Source of the DNA: Saprospiraceae bacterium
GTDB lineage: Bacteria > Bacteroidota > Bacteroidia > Chitinophagales > Saprospiraceae
Length of the DNA: 14,109 nt
Assembly: GCA_020630045.1 (NCBI GenBank)
Contig: JAHDCE010000040.1
Location: 1 to 14,109, forward strand
Direction: 5' to 3'
Part shown: in pieces, positions 1 through 7,728 of the stretch
Numbering within the stretch: the first letter of the stretch is position 1
How the letters are laid out: each line of letters begins with the position of its first letter
Notes under the pieces: generated by a model
What the model was told of the DNA's origin: nothing
The model's database searches: none
Seen by the model: only the letters and a program-made list of their open reading frames with translations
Translations under genes and position numbers: made by a program

Positions 1-1
1 T

Positions 2-574
2 TCACACTTGGAAAATATACGACTAGCAGTGGATGCCGGATGTCCATGGGTTCAACTGAGGTGTAAAAATATTTCTAAAGCCGAACACCTTGAAATCGCA
101 TTGGCCGCCAAGGAAATTTGCAACGGTAAAGCAATATTCATTGTCAATGATAGTATTGAAATAGCCCAAGCGGTAAAAGCGGATGGTGTCCACCTGGGAA
201 AAGAAGACGCTTCCACCCTCATCGCCCGCATGGTCATGGGAGAACATGCCATTATCGGAGGAACCGCCAATACATTGGATGACATTGAAAATTACTATAA
301 AAAAAAGGTCGATTATGTAGGACTCGGCCCTTATACATTTACTCATACCAAACAAAAGCTAAGCCCGATATTAGGTCTCGATGGATACCATAAAATACTC
401 AAGGGCTTATCACCACATGAAAACGAACTTCCCGTCTTTGCCATCGGCGGAATCACACCGGAAGATATTCCCGGATTATTGGACGCGGGAGTATTTGGTA
501 TTGCAATAAGCGGATATGTTTCCAAGGCGGAAAATATTGCAGAAGCCATCAAAAAAATAGACACGAAGCTCTGA
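2..574 (+). CDS. thiE: Thiamine-phosphate synthase (ThiE/TenI family), 5' end cut by window edge
   Basis: ThiE joins the thiazole phosphate to the HMP pyrophosphate to give thiamine phosphate in the cytosol. The frame is open from base 2, so the true start lies outside the window; the TTG at 8 is only the first possible start codon inside it. About 190 residues are present of the usual 200-220, so only a short N-terminal piece is missing. Visible family marks are WVQLRCKN (the end of an early barrel strand), IVNDSIEIA followed by ADGVHLGKED, GLGPYTFTHTKQ, and FAIGGITPEDI near the C-terminus, which forms the phosphate-binding part of the TIM barrel. The usual VND-R arginine is replaced by serine (VNDS), and the usual IG.S segment reads IGGTANT. 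These changes, and a position near thiG, leave open that this is a TenI-like or second ThiE copy rather than the main enzyme. The next gene starts 24 nt downstream on the same strand. Confidence 0.9.
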   Translation, partial: SHLENIRLAVDAGCPWVQLRCKNISKAEHLEIALAAKEICNGKAIFIVNDSIEIAQAVKADGVHLGKEDASTLIARMVMGEHAIIGGTANTLDDIENYYKKKVDYVGLGPYTFTHTKQKLSPILGLDGYHKILKGLSPHENELPVFAIGGITPEDIPGLLDAGVFGIAISGYVSKAENIAEAIKKIDTKL

Positions 575-598
575 TTTGTTCAAAATAAAAACCATAGC

Positions 599-1201
599 AT
601 GAAACATGTAATATTCATTTTATCGGGTCTTCTATTCATGGTCGGATGTTCCTCCAATTGGCAGACATATCAAGTTCCGTCAAATGGCACGATAGACATC
701 CCGTCTTCTGATTACAATACAGAAAGAGCGTACATAAAAAACAAGGGAAAAAATGCGATTGAGGTATCCGTCGTAGATGAAGATACCGGAGAAAAAACCA
801 GCGGATTCGGTCTGGAAAAAAGAGGAAAAGCAGATGTCATTGTCCCTCGAAACAAAGTGGTGAAAGTCAACAATCCGACATCGGAATCTACCACAGTTTC
901 CATTAAAATGAAAACCGAAGTCGCTCAAGCGGTATCAAGTACGGCAAAATATATTAAATTCACTTTAGTGAATGATTCTAATGCTTCCATTCCATTGCTC
1001 ATCCCTTCGGTGATGAATCCGAATCTGTCGCCGAATTCGAGAAGTGGTGTCAGCTTGAAGGTGGGGCAAAAGATATTATTCCGATCCAAAGGAAAAAAAC
1101 ATATATTATTGGTAGTGGACGATGCCATCCAAAATGGAGATGAAATAGAAGTCAGCGCTTTATTGGAGCAAAGAAAAGCTACCTTGGGATTGAGAAGCTG
1201 A
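599..1201 (+). CDS. Small predicted lipoprotein of unknown function
   Basis: The 200-residue product starts with a short type-II signal peptide: Lys2, a hydrophobic stretch at residues 4-16 and a lipobox ending MVGC, so Cys17 is the probable lipidated residue. Ser-Ser-Asn follows, with no Asp at +2, so the sequence gives no clear inner-membrane retention signal. The mature part is rich in Lys, Ser and Val in alternating beta-strand-like patterns (for example AIEVSVVDEDTG and VVKVNNPTSESTTVSIKMK), which would suit a small beta-sandwich. I do not recognise a family. It lies 24 nt after thiE and 88 nt before thiG on the same strand, so it may be transcribed with them, although no thiamine-related lipoprotein of this type is known to me. 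The ATG at 599 is chosen because it directly precedes the signal peptide. Confidence 0.8.
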   Translation: MKHVIFILSGLLFMVGCSSNWQTYQVPSNGTIDIPSSDYNTERAYIKNKGKNAIEVSVVDEDTGEKTSGFGLEKRGKADVIVPRNKVVKVNNPTSESTTVSIKMKTEVAQAVSSTAKYIKFTLVNDSNASIPLLIPSVMNPNLSPNSRSGVSLKVGQKILFRSKGKKHILLVVDDAIQNGDEIEVSALLEQRKATLGLRS

Positions 1202-1251
1202 TTAATTTTAGTGTAATTCATAATATGAAAGCCATTTCACATTAAAAAAAG

Positions 1252-1281
1252 CTAATTTTTAACAGGCTCTGAATTGAGAAT
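1252..1281 (+). repeat. 30-bp dispersed repeat, copy 1, upstream of thiG
   Basis: This segment matches 7546-7575 in the same orientation at 26 of 30 positions, including a perfect 14-base core AACAGGCTCTGAAT (1261-1274) and a second block AGAAT (1277-1281). Copy 1 ends 8 nt before the thiG ATG. It lies in the 88-nt spacer between the lipoprotein gene and thiG, which carries no clear promoter box. Its role is unknown: it could be a regulatory site, a leader element or the scar of a mobile sequence. Confidence 0.55.
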
Positions 1282-1289
1282 CAGTAAGA

Positions 1290-2063
1290 ATGACAAACAA
1301 ACTTAGCATTGCGGGCCGAACCTTCGAATCAAGACTATTCACTGGGACGGGCAAATTTTCTTCCAATCAATTAATGGGTAAAGCTATCGCGGCAAGCGGT
1401 TCCGAATTGGTCACCGTCGCCCTAAAGCGGGTCGATATAAAAGACAAGGAAGATGACATTTTGAAACACCTCAAAATACCCGGTCTCCATCTTCTTCCGA
1501 ACACCAGTGGTGTCCGCACCGCCAAGGAAGCGGTATTCGCCGCTCAACTGGCTCGCGAAGCTTTGGAGACGAATTGGCTCAAGCTGGAAATTCATCCCGA
1601 TCCCAAATATTTGATGCCCGATCCGATAGAAACATTGAAGGCGGCGGAGGAATTGGTGAAACTCGGCTTCGTGGTTCTCCCCTACTGCCATGCCGACCCC
1701 GTGCTTTGTAAACGTCTGGAAGAAGTCGGCACGGCTGCGGTCATGCCATTAGGCGCGCCTATCGGGAGCAATAAGGGACTCCGCAGCATCGACTTTTTAG
1801 AAATTATCATTGACCAAGCCAAGGTGCCGGTGGTGGTCGATGCCGGCATCGGCGCTCCTTCGGACGCCTCCAAAGCCCTTGAAATCGGAGCTGACGCCGT
1901 ACTGGTCAACACAGCCATCGCCGTATCAGACGACCCGGTAGCGATGGGTGAAGCGTTTAAGTTGGCAGTAACGGCCGGCCGAATGGCTTTTGAGGCGAAA
2001 CTAGGCGGCAAAAGTGGACGAGCGCAAGCGAGCAGCCCGCTGACCGCTTTCTTAGATGATTGA
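1290..2063 (+). CDS. thiG: Thiazole synthase ThiG
   Basis: ThiG condenses 1-deoxy-D-xylulose 5-phosphate, dehydroglycine and sulfur from ThiS-thiocarboxylate to form the thiazole phosphate moiety of thiamine. The 257-residue product has normal full length. It opens with the typical IAGRTFESRLFTGTGKF segment, followed by VALKRVD at residues 43-49 and LLPNTSGVRTAKEAV at 68-82. The lysine that forms the Schiff base with the sugar is Lys98 in NWLKLEIHPD. The phosphate-binding loops GAPIGSNKGL (155-164) and VVDAGIGAPSDA (182-193) and the closing GADAVLVNTAIA (200-211) are all present, so the enzyme should be active. The gene follows thiE and a lipoprotein gene on the same strand. The next gene is not thiH, the usual dehydroglycine source in many Bacteroidota, so ThiH or a glycine oxidase should be encoded elsewhere. 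The gene is visibly richer in G+C than the region from 5.3 to 8.4 kb. Confidence 0.97.
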   Translation: MTNKLSIAGRTFESRLFTGTGKFSSNQLMGKAIAASGSELVTVALKRVDIKDKEDDILKHLKIPGLHLLPNTSGVRTAKEAVFAAQLAREALETNWLKLEIHPDPKYLMPDPIETLKAAEELVKLGFVVLPYCHADPVLCKRLEEVGTAAVMPLGAPIGSNKGLRSIDFLEIIIDQAKVPVVVDAGIGAPSDASKALEIGADAVLVNTAIAVSDDPVAMGEAFKLAVTAGRMAFEAKLGGKSGRAQASSPLTAFLDD

Positions 2064-2079
2064 TACTCCCTTCAACCAT

Positions 2080-2107
2080 TTGCTATATCGGGGCGTTGCT
2101 ATCTTTG
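2080..2107 (+). promoter_or_regulatory. Possible Bacteroidota-type promoter for the 156-residue gene
   Basis: TATCTTTG at 2100-2107 fits the Bacteroidota -7 consensus TAnnTTTG perfectly. A TTG at 2080-2082 could serve as the -33 element, although the spacing of 17 nt is shorter than the usual 19-21. It would start transcription about 40 nt before the ATG at 2154, which lacks a Shine-Dalgarno site. A separate promoter here would mean the gene is not simply an extension of the thi unit. Confidence 0.4.
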
Positions 2108-2153
2108 ACTCCATGATAAGTACCTGGACAAAAGTAATTGAATAGAACTTGAA

Positions 2154-2624
2154 ATGAATTCGCTGAAGGAATATAAACATATTGAACTGTACTGGAGACG
2201 CAGCCCCCATAGTAAAAAGGAATGGTGGCTCATGTTCGATAATGAAAAAGTCCTGATTCTCCGCAAAAAAGGGTGGTTCTTTTTTACCCGATATGAAGCG
2301 GAAGGGGCCGCCGGGAGATGGTGGATTCGCAAAAGCGAACAAACCCGTATCCGTTTTCGCGAAGTTACGCTCAAGGGTAAAGTTCAAGATGTTTTGTTCA
2401 ATAAAAAAATGACGGAAGGAGTCCTCCTGACGGAATGGGAGGAATTCAAAATGATGCGGGAAAACAGAAAAGAATCCGCTTGGTTTTTAGATGGTCGGGA
2501 AGTGATGACTTTTGAAAAAAAATCAGGCAGCATGTCCGCCGTTTCATTCACTTACGATGAACTGGAAGAACGTTTTTTGGTCATGTTACTCATCTCGGGG
2601 TTCATGGCTGTCAAAGGGGTTTGA
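2154..2624 (+). CDS. Unknown Trp-rich cytoplasmic protein
   Basis: The product has 156 residues, no signal peptide and no clear membrane segment. It is rich in charged and aromatic residues and contains eight tryptophans, including two WW pairs (KEWWLMF near residues 23-27 and GRWWIRK near 54-60). Alternating hydrophobic strands such as EKVLILRKKGWFFF and TRIRFREVTLKG suggest a mainly beta fold, with an amphipathic helix near the C-terminus (DELEERFLVMLLISGFMAV). I do not recognise a family. It starts 90 nt after thiG on the same strand, in the place where thiH is often found, but shows no radical-SAM motif. It ends 33 nt before the stop of a convergent gene, with no obvious terminator hairpin between them. 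Its length and clean frame support a real gene. Confidence 0.7.
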   Translation: MNSLKEYKHIELYWRRSPHSKKEWWLMFDNEKVLILRKKGWFFFTRYEAEGAAGRWWIRKSEQTRIRFREVTLKGKVQDVLFNKKMTEGVLLTEWEEFKMMRENRKESAWFLDGREVMTFEKKSGSMSAVSFTYDELEERFLVMLLISGFMAVKGV

Positions 2625-2657
2625 TTTTAGGAAAAGCCAAGTCTGGTCTCCATTTGA

Positions 2658-4214
2658 TTAAGCCATATCCAATTGATCTAGTTTTCCGAATAATTGATAG
2701 TCCGGAAATGTCTGTTTGGCCTCCGAAACCAATTGACGGAAGAGATCATCTTTTCTCAATTGATAAAGGCATAAGGCTTGGTTGTAATAAATGTCCGGCT
2801 TGAGCCCGAACAACTGTCTAGAATGTTGGAAATAATTAAAGGCCCTTGCAAAGAACCCTAAATCATACATCATCCCCCCAATTTCATAAGGTAAATCGAA
2901 TTGTTCGTGAATGTGAAAGTACATCTCCCAAACTTGATCTAAAGTTTGCCCTATCCTATTCCGTTCATTATAGGTAATGGTTTTAGCTGATTGTTTAAAC
3001 TGTGGAAACAACTTGATAAAAAATGTCGAATCATAACCACTCAATCGAAATAAGGCGATCAATTCATTTGTTTTTAGTCTAGACATATTGAAGTAGGAAA
3101 GTTGCTTTAAACTATTGAAATCATCCGGACCGAATTCATTTACAAATTGTTGGTAAGCAAAATTGGTATTGGAATACGATTCGCTATTTTCTAAAAAAAG
3201 AAGGCATCCTATCTCCAAGTGAAAATTGGAATATTTCGGAAAAAATGCCTTACCTCCTAATTTTTCACAAAATGCGCTGATTGCATGATAATTCACCCAA
3301 ATGGAAAAACTTCCATGCGAAATGATTTCCGGCTCTTTCTTATTTTTTAGATTATGGATTTCATGGAAACCTTTATCCATCGTCAATAAAACCAGACCTG
3401 CCTTAGACAGAGATTTAAGTTGGTGAATGCACTCCATCGCCTTTTGAGGAAAAAACAAATAGGTATCTAACAATGCCTTATTATAATCTTCTAGTATCTC
3501 TTTGAATATCGGCTCCTCAATCAAGGATTTGTCCGTTAAAGAACGATGATACGAAAAATCCATTTTTTCCATCAACTCTTCACGGCTTACCTTGTCAGGA
3601 TTCAAAGTCGATTCAATGGAAACAGAGCAAGTAAATAGTTTTTCATTTTGAATTTGATACAATTGGGTTGGAATAGAATCGAAAAAATAATTACCGATAA
3701 CCAATATCGGCTGCTTAAGCATCTGGGGTACAATTCTTTTTTGGGCATTTCTTAAATATAGCTCTTGACTTTTTGAAGCATCAAAATAAGACACGTCCAA
3801 TACTCCTTGCCGAATATAAGTTTGAAACTGGGGATGCTCTTGAAAAAAGGTTAAGTTCTCTTCTACGATATCACTCAAAATAAAACAATAATCGGGAATC
3901 GTTTCTTCCAATGATTCGATCCGATTCTCCAATGCTTTTAGAATATGAAAAGCTAACCTACCGTGTCCGGCGCCCAATTCTACTAGATAAACGGTTTCAT
4001 GGGTTTTGCCTTGGGAAGACAAATCTTTTAAGAAACCTAAAATCAATTCGGCATATGTTTTCCCCACCATGGCATTACTCGTCATGTGGTGCGGAACGAT
4101 ATCTTCACTCCAAGCACTTATGCCCTTATCCTTGTAAAAATCTTGATTAAAACGCCAAATTAAACTCTCCGAAAAAAGAGTTTCGGCTTCTACTTGAAAG
4201 GTATCAACACCCAT
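2658..4214 (-). CDS. SAM-dependent methyltransferase (MidA/NDUFAF7-like) with TPR-like C-terminal tail
   Basis: With the ATG at 4214 the product has 518 residues. The N-terminal segment FYKDKGISAWSEDIVPHHMT followed by SNAMVGKTYAEL (about residues 26-56) is typical of a group of bacterial class I methyltransferases. Motif I is VELGAGHGRLA at 78-88, the SAM-binding glycine loop, and FILSDIVEENL at 111-121 contains the acidic motif II region. GNYFFDSIP at 174-182 resembles the NE(F/L)FDxxP signature of MidA-like arginine methyltransferases, but with Asn-Tyr in place of Asn-Glu. The last 80 residues (IGGMMYDLGFFARAFNYFQH, then YYNQALCLYQL) look like one or two TPR units. The substrate is unknown; a protein substrate is an inference from the MidA resemblance and the TPR tail. 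The frame stays open to a TTG at 4334, but the added 40 residues do not look like this family, and a TAnnTTTG box lies inside that extension. It is the last gene of the minus-strand group. Confidence 0.8.
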   Translation of the reverse strand: MGVDTFQVEAETLFSESLIWRFNQDFYKDKGISAWSEDIVPHHMTSNAMVGKTYAELILGFLKDLSSQGKTHETVYLVELGAGHGRLAFHILKALENRIESLEETIPDYCFILSDIVEENLTFFQEHPQFQTYIRQGVLDVSYFDASKSQELYLRNAQKRIVPQMLKQPILVIGNYFFDSIPTQLYQIQNEKLFTCSVSIESTLNPDKVSREELMEKMDFSYHRSLTDKSLIEEPIFKEILEDYNKALLDTYLFFPQKAMECIHQLKSLSKAGLVLLTMDKGFHEIHNLKNKKEPEIISHGSFSIWVNYHAISAFCEKLGGKAFFPKYSNFHLEIGCLLFLENSESYSNTNFAYQQFVNEFGPDDFNSLKQLSYFNMSRLKTNELIALFRLSGYDSTFFIKLFPQFKQSAKTITYNERNRIGQTLDQVWEMYFHIHEQFDLPYEIGGMMYDLGFFARAFNYFQHSRQLFGLKPDIYYNQALCLYQLRKDDLFRQLVSEAKQTFPDYQLFGKLDQLDMA

Positions 4215-4276
4215 TGTATTAGCTTTTGATGAAAAAATTTCATTCTTCAACTGTTCAGCTAATACTATAAGATGAT

Positions 4277-4284
4277 CAAACTTA
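4277..4284 (-). promoter_or_regulatory. Possible -7 promoter box for the methyltransferase gene
   Basis: Read on the minus strand this is TAAGTTTG, a perfect match to the Bacteroidota TAnnTTTG box. It sits about 62 nt before the ATG at 4214. No TTG is found at the expected -33 position, where the minus strand carries a T-tract. It lies inside the longer TTG-started reading frame and so favours the internal ATG as the true start. Confidence 0.3.
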
Positions 4285-4407
4285 TATTGATGGGAATGGT
4301 TTCTAAAAAAGAATCCATCTGTAAAAACTAGCAATATTCAAATGTCCGATGTAAGATAAGCTTAATAAAGTTCTTGACCAAAAGAAAATCAAGGGCTAGA
4401 GTTATGC

Positions 4408-4437
4408 TTTGGGGGAACGCCTCCTCCATTCCCCAAA
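4408..4437. other. Imperfect hairpin in the spacer between the lipoprotein and methyltransferase genes
   Basis: TTTGGGGGAA at 4408-4417 pairs with TTCCCCAAA at 4429-4437 to give a 9-bp stem with one bulged G and an 11-nt loop. It lies in the 262-nt space between the lipoprotein stop and the methyltransferase ATG. No T-run follows it on either strand, so it is not a standard intrinsic terminator; it could be a processing or protein-binding site, or chance. Confidence 0.3.
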
Positions 4438-4476
4438 TAATGATTTGCGGTCCATACAAAAAAATCGTGATAATGT

Positions 4477-5232
4477 TTATTCTCCCTGTATTTGTTTCAT
4501 TCCCATTATTTCCTTGTCCCATCGGTATTCCCGGACACGGGTTTCCCTTAAAAATGTTTTCCCTTCCTGTTCGCAAATCACATCCATTTCGACAATTCTG
4601 AGAATGGGCAAACCACCGTCTTTAGCGGGTATTGATTTCATCTCCACAAGTGTTCCATAAGGGGATTCACAGGTAGCGATTTGGGTGTTCCCCTTTACCG
4701 AAATACCCATCGATTTGAGTTTCTTTTCTTCGGTTTTGTATTGGAATAAGGAATATTCGTCTTCTTGGGTCGTCCTCACCAATCCAGTGGAAAGGAAAAT
4801 GATTTCGGGAACGCCGTCTCCGGTAAAATCGACGATTTCTGTGGGGTGTCCGTTGATGCGGTCGGGATATAATAATTCGGTATCTCCCTCTATACCGGTA
4901 TGTTCGGGATTGTCTGCGGAAAGCAATACCAAGGAATCTCCGGAGAAGTCAAATACCTTGGCGGAATTGGTATAATGCCAGCTTCCGTATTCCAATATTT
5001 CTGAAAAGCAAAGGACGCGATAGCGTTCCATTTCTAGAATGGTATCTAGTGACACATCAAACTCCGGGTCGAGTTTTTTGCGAAACAGATGGTCATTGAC
5101 TTCCCAGAGTTGGCGTTGAGCCGCCCTGTCCAGATTGCGAGTGAGGTCGTATTCGAATCCGATGTCTTTCGGTCCGCAACTCATAACTCCTATCAATATG
5201 GCAAAAAATAGTATGACCGGTATTGTTTTCAT
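4477..5232 (-). CDS. Predicted lipoprotein with DxxGDG motif, unknown function
   Basis: The ATG at 5232 gives a 251-residue protein starting MKTIPVILFF, with a hydrophobic core and lipobox GVMSC, so Cys19 is the predicted lipidation site and the protein should end up in the cell envelope. The frame can be read further upstream, but those 37 residues are basic and polar and would bury the signal peptide inside the protein. VDFTGDGVPEIIFL at residues 134-147 is the kind of Asp-rich loop found in FG-GAP/VCBS-type or EF-hand-like calcium sites; VFDFSGDS at 93-100 is a second, weaker copy. The two spaced loops suggest a small beta-rich domain that could bind a metal, which is an inference. The gene follows the MORN-repeat gene by 79 nt on the same strand and probably shares its transcript. 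I do not recognise a specific family. Confidence 0.75.
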   Translation of the reverse strand: MKTIPVILFFAILIGVMSCGPKDIGFEYDLTRNLDRAAQRQLWEVNDHLFRKKLDPEFDVSLDTILEMERYRVLCFSEILEYGSWHYTNSAKVFDFSGDSLVLLSADNPEHTGIEGDTELLYPDRINGHPTEIVDFTGDGVPEIIFLSTGLVRTTQEDEYSLFQYKTEEKKLKSMGISVKGNTQIATCESPYGTLVEMKSIPAKDGGLPILRIVEMDVICEQEGKTFLRETRVREYRWDKEIMGMKQIQGE

Positions 5233-5311
5233 TTGCTTTATTCTGTTTTTGTTTGGAATGGGATGGGATGGATTCAAATATTTTCTAAGGTAACGGAATA
5301 TTTGATTTAAA

Positions 5312-7348
5312 TCACAATTCCTCCCCGTTCTTATCCGTCTCAATGATACGGATTATTTCTCCTTCTTTATTGTATTCATATTTTTTAACAACGGCTACAC
5401 CGTCCGGTGTATCGACTGTAACCGGATGGGATTCCGTTTTGGTTTTTGGGGATTGCCCGTCATCAAAATAAGTAATAATCAGCGTACCTCCGGATTGTCC
5501 TTCATTGGTTACTGTTTTGAGTAAATTATTATATCCGGAACCGAAATATTTTTCTAGGAAAAAATCGCCTTTATATAAGGTTATTTTTTGTTCTGAATAA
5601 CTATTGATGGAATAGGTTCTTAGAAAATCATTTTTCGATTCATCCTCTTGGTTCAGATCATAAAACCAAATCAAAGATTCTACACATTTGAATTTTTCAT
5701 AAATTGATTTTTGCCTTCTACCATTTATTTTATTTTCAATAAAGCCCTGCCCTTTTTTCAGGGTTTGTTCTCCCGCTTCATTCCAATATGAAAATTCAAC
5801 ATAATTTTCATTGATATCGTAACGAATTTCTTTTTGTAATTGTCCGTTTTCGTAGTAGCTTTTTTCTACATGCCGATTTCCTTTGTAAAAACGTTCGTGG
5901 TATGTTCTTGTATTTCCATTCGGAAAATACCATGTTTGTTTTTCTGATATGGCATTCTCGGACAAGGAATAGCTTTCATCTTTTTGTATAAGTTGAACGA
6001 TATTTTTTCCATCATCCGAATAGGTTATGAAGTGCTTCCAATTCCCTTCCGTACCGATATTTGAGTTAGATGATTTTAGTATCCCATTTTCGTTATAAAT
6101 TTCGGTGGAGAACCGACCTTCTGACTTCGTCAATATTTCTTTTATGGTTCCATTGGAAAAATAATAGAACACCTTTGTATTAATACCATTTTCATAAATC
6201 TCCTTACCGGTTAATATTTTGTTTTTATAGGAAACTAACTCGCCTTCATGTAATCCGTTTTTCACTCCTCCCCTTTTTTCATAAATATCATTTTTTAGAT
6301 AAGATATTTTCAAGTAAGAGCCATTTCCGTCTGTTACGGTTTGGCGACCTTCCTTGTCCCAAAAATTGGTAAATATTTTTCCTTTCCCTCCAGTTGCCAT
6401 GATTTGACCATTCTCATAATATTCTTCGAACTCAAATTCATTTTTTCCTAAATGGGTGGTCTTTTTCTTCAATTGTCCATTTTCATAATATTCTTTCTCC
6501 TCTCCGATTTTTCGTCTTGGGACGGTACTTTTATCTTCGGTGTATTTCTTTTTTAAATTTCCATTTTCATAGTAGGTTTCTATTTCGAAAATAGATGAAT
6601 CATTTGGTGTTGAAACGATTTTTGAGACCGTAAGTCCATCCTTATGGTAAGAGATTTCTCGAACCTTTTTATTATTTTCATATACCTGTTCTTTTTGCTT
6701 TTTTTCATCTAAGAAAAAAACATGGCTCCCTTCCTTCTTCCCGTTCTTTAATGAATACTGTTCCTTACGACCATTTTTATGAATAACTTCAAATGTTTGC
6801 CATCCTAACCCTATTGACTCACCGGACAGATTTGTCAGGTATTGGTCGGGGTTTTGCAATATTCTATCATATACATTTTGAAATACTCCGGGGGTATGAA
6901 AGATGATGTGTAAATCCGCATATTTATCGGCCAATTCATTTTGAAACGAAGTATATTTTTTTTCGAATTCCAAATAATCCAACAAATCATTTGGTTCTTG
7001 ACCTTCCCAAAATGTTTGTATTTGTTTAAATACAAGTTCACCTCGGGGTTCTCCAATTATCCGCATACTTTCAGGTAACAATGGTAACTTATCCCTATGA
7101 TGATATATGAAGTTCAATGGGTGTTTTAAAAATGAAGAAATCGCGAATAAATTTAATAAATAGACCGCTTTTAAATCGGCATGTATTTTTTGAAAACCCG
7201 CTCGCCCCTCTATTTCAATTAATGCGGTTATTTTTTCATAAACATCAGCACCAAAATCCATGTCTTTTTTTGCAAAAAAAACGGATGGATCCACCTTTAA
7301 TTTAATGGGGTTCGTCGTGTCGTAATTCCAAAATTCAATTGGGTTCAT
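5312..7348 (-). CDS. MORN_2 (YwqK-type) repeat protein
   Basis: The product has 678 residues and starts at a clear ATG (MNPIEFWNYD). No signal peptide is visible, so it is probably cytoplasmic. Residues 1 to about 180 form a non-repeat, helix-rich domain that I do not recognise. From about 185 to 670 the protein is a chain of beta-hairpin repeats of the MORN_2 kind, built on Y-(Y/F)-x-N-G-x-(L/I)-(K): clear copies are YYENGNLKKK (259-268), YYENGQLKKK (287-296), YYENGQIMAT (310-319), YYFSNGTIKE (395-404), YNENGILKSS (418-427) and YYENGQLQKE (498-507), with weaker ones between. Such proteins are often annotated as 'YwqK family antitoxin' after a Bacillus protein, but most have no shown function. 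The gene is A+T-rich like its neighbours. It leads a same-strand group with the DxxGDG lipoprotein 79 nt downstream. No toxin gene is next to it. Confidence 0.85.
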   Translation of the reverse strand: MNPIEFWNYDTTNPIKLKVDPSVFFAKKDMDFGADVYEKITALIEIEGRAGFQKIHADLKAVYLLNLFAISSFLKHPLNFIYHHRDKLPLLPESMRIIGEPRGELVFKQIQTFWEGQEPNDLLDYLEFEKKYTSFQNELADKYADLHIIFHTPGVFQNVYDRILQNPDQYLTNLSGESIGLGWQTFEVIHKNGRKEQYSLKNGKKEGSHVFFLDEKKQKEQVYENNKKVREISYHKDGLTVSKIVSTPNDSSIFEIETYYENGNLKKKYTEDKSTVPRRKIGEEKEYYENGQLKKKTTHLGKNEFEFEEYYENGQIMATGGKGKIFTNFWDKEGRQTVTDGNGSYLKISYLKNDIYEKRGGVKNGLHEGELVSYKNKILTGKEIYENGINTKVFYYFSNGTIKEILTKSEGRFSTEIYNENGILKSSNSNIGTEGNWKHFITYSDDGKNIVQLIQKDESYSLSENAISEKQTWYFPNGNTRTYHERFYKGNRHVEKSYYENGQLQKEIRYDINENYVEFSYWNEAGEQTLKKGQGFIENKINGRRQKSIYEKFKCVESLIWFYDLNQEDESKNDFLRTYSINSYSEQKITLYKGDFFLEKYFGSGYNNLLKTVTNEGQSGGTLIITYFDDGQSPKTKTESHPVTVDTPDGVAVVKKYEYNKEGEIIRIIETDKNGEEL

Positions 7349-7545
7349 GATTTGTTTATTTTTTGGATTAAGGGTTGTGGCATAAATATCTGTCTACTTT
7401 CATGAAAATTTTCACAATGACTCTTCATTGGATTATGATTACGTAGCTTGACTACATGCCTCTAATCCGCCTTGTTTTGATGTAAAATAGCCTAGCATTC
7501 TGATCTATCCGCATCCACAAATTCTCATCAAAAATATTGAACTAT

Positions 7546-7575
7546 CTAAATTTCAACAGGCTCTGAATACAGAAT
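7546..7575 (+). repeat. 30-bp dispersed repeat, copy 2
   Basis: This is the second copy of the element at 1252-1281, in the same orientation and identical at 26 of 30 positions, with the shared core AACAGGCTCTGAAT at 7555-7568. It lies in the 380-nt gap between the MORN gene and the acidic-protein gene, 18 nt before a 37-codon ORF. The rest of that gap (7349-7545) shows no gene or strong motif. Confidence 0.55.
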
Positions 7576-7593
7576 GTGTGTTTTTATAAAAAC

Positions 7594-7707
7594 ATGAAAA
7601 TAAAAAGTTTCATCGAAAATGTCCAGTTCCTTTCTAAGGAAATAGATATCGAATTTAATATCGCCTTGGTATTCTATAAATTTTGTATTCATTTGATTCA
7701 TGTTTGA
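7594..7707 (+). pseudogene. 37-codon ORF, possible 5' remnant of a lost gene
   Basis: An ATG at 7594 opens a frame of 37 codons (MKIKSFIENVQFLSKEIDIE, then a hydrophobic end) that stops at 7707. The first 20 residues look like a normal soluble N-terminus with a helix, and the rest is hydrophobic and aromatic. It points toward the acidic-protein gene on the opposite strand and ends 21 nt before it. The 30-bp repeat lies just upstream, at a position similar to the copy before thiG. It may be the start of a truncated gene, a small peptide gene, or chance; I do not recognise a family. Confidence 0.25.
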
Positions 7708-7728
7708 ATATTGGAATTGTCAACGGAT

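Noticed and set aside
2621..2803. A 60-codon plus-strand frame after the 156-residue gene
   Set aside because: It lies almost wholly antisense to the methyltransferase C-terminus and has no features of its own.
4215..4334. A 40-residue extension of the methyltransferase starting at TTG
   Set aside because: The family-like sequence starts after the internal ATG at 4214, and a -7 promoter box lies inside the extension.
5233..5343. A 37-residue extension of the DxxGDG lipoprotein
   Set aside because: It would place the signal peptide inside the protein and overlaps the end of the MORN gene.
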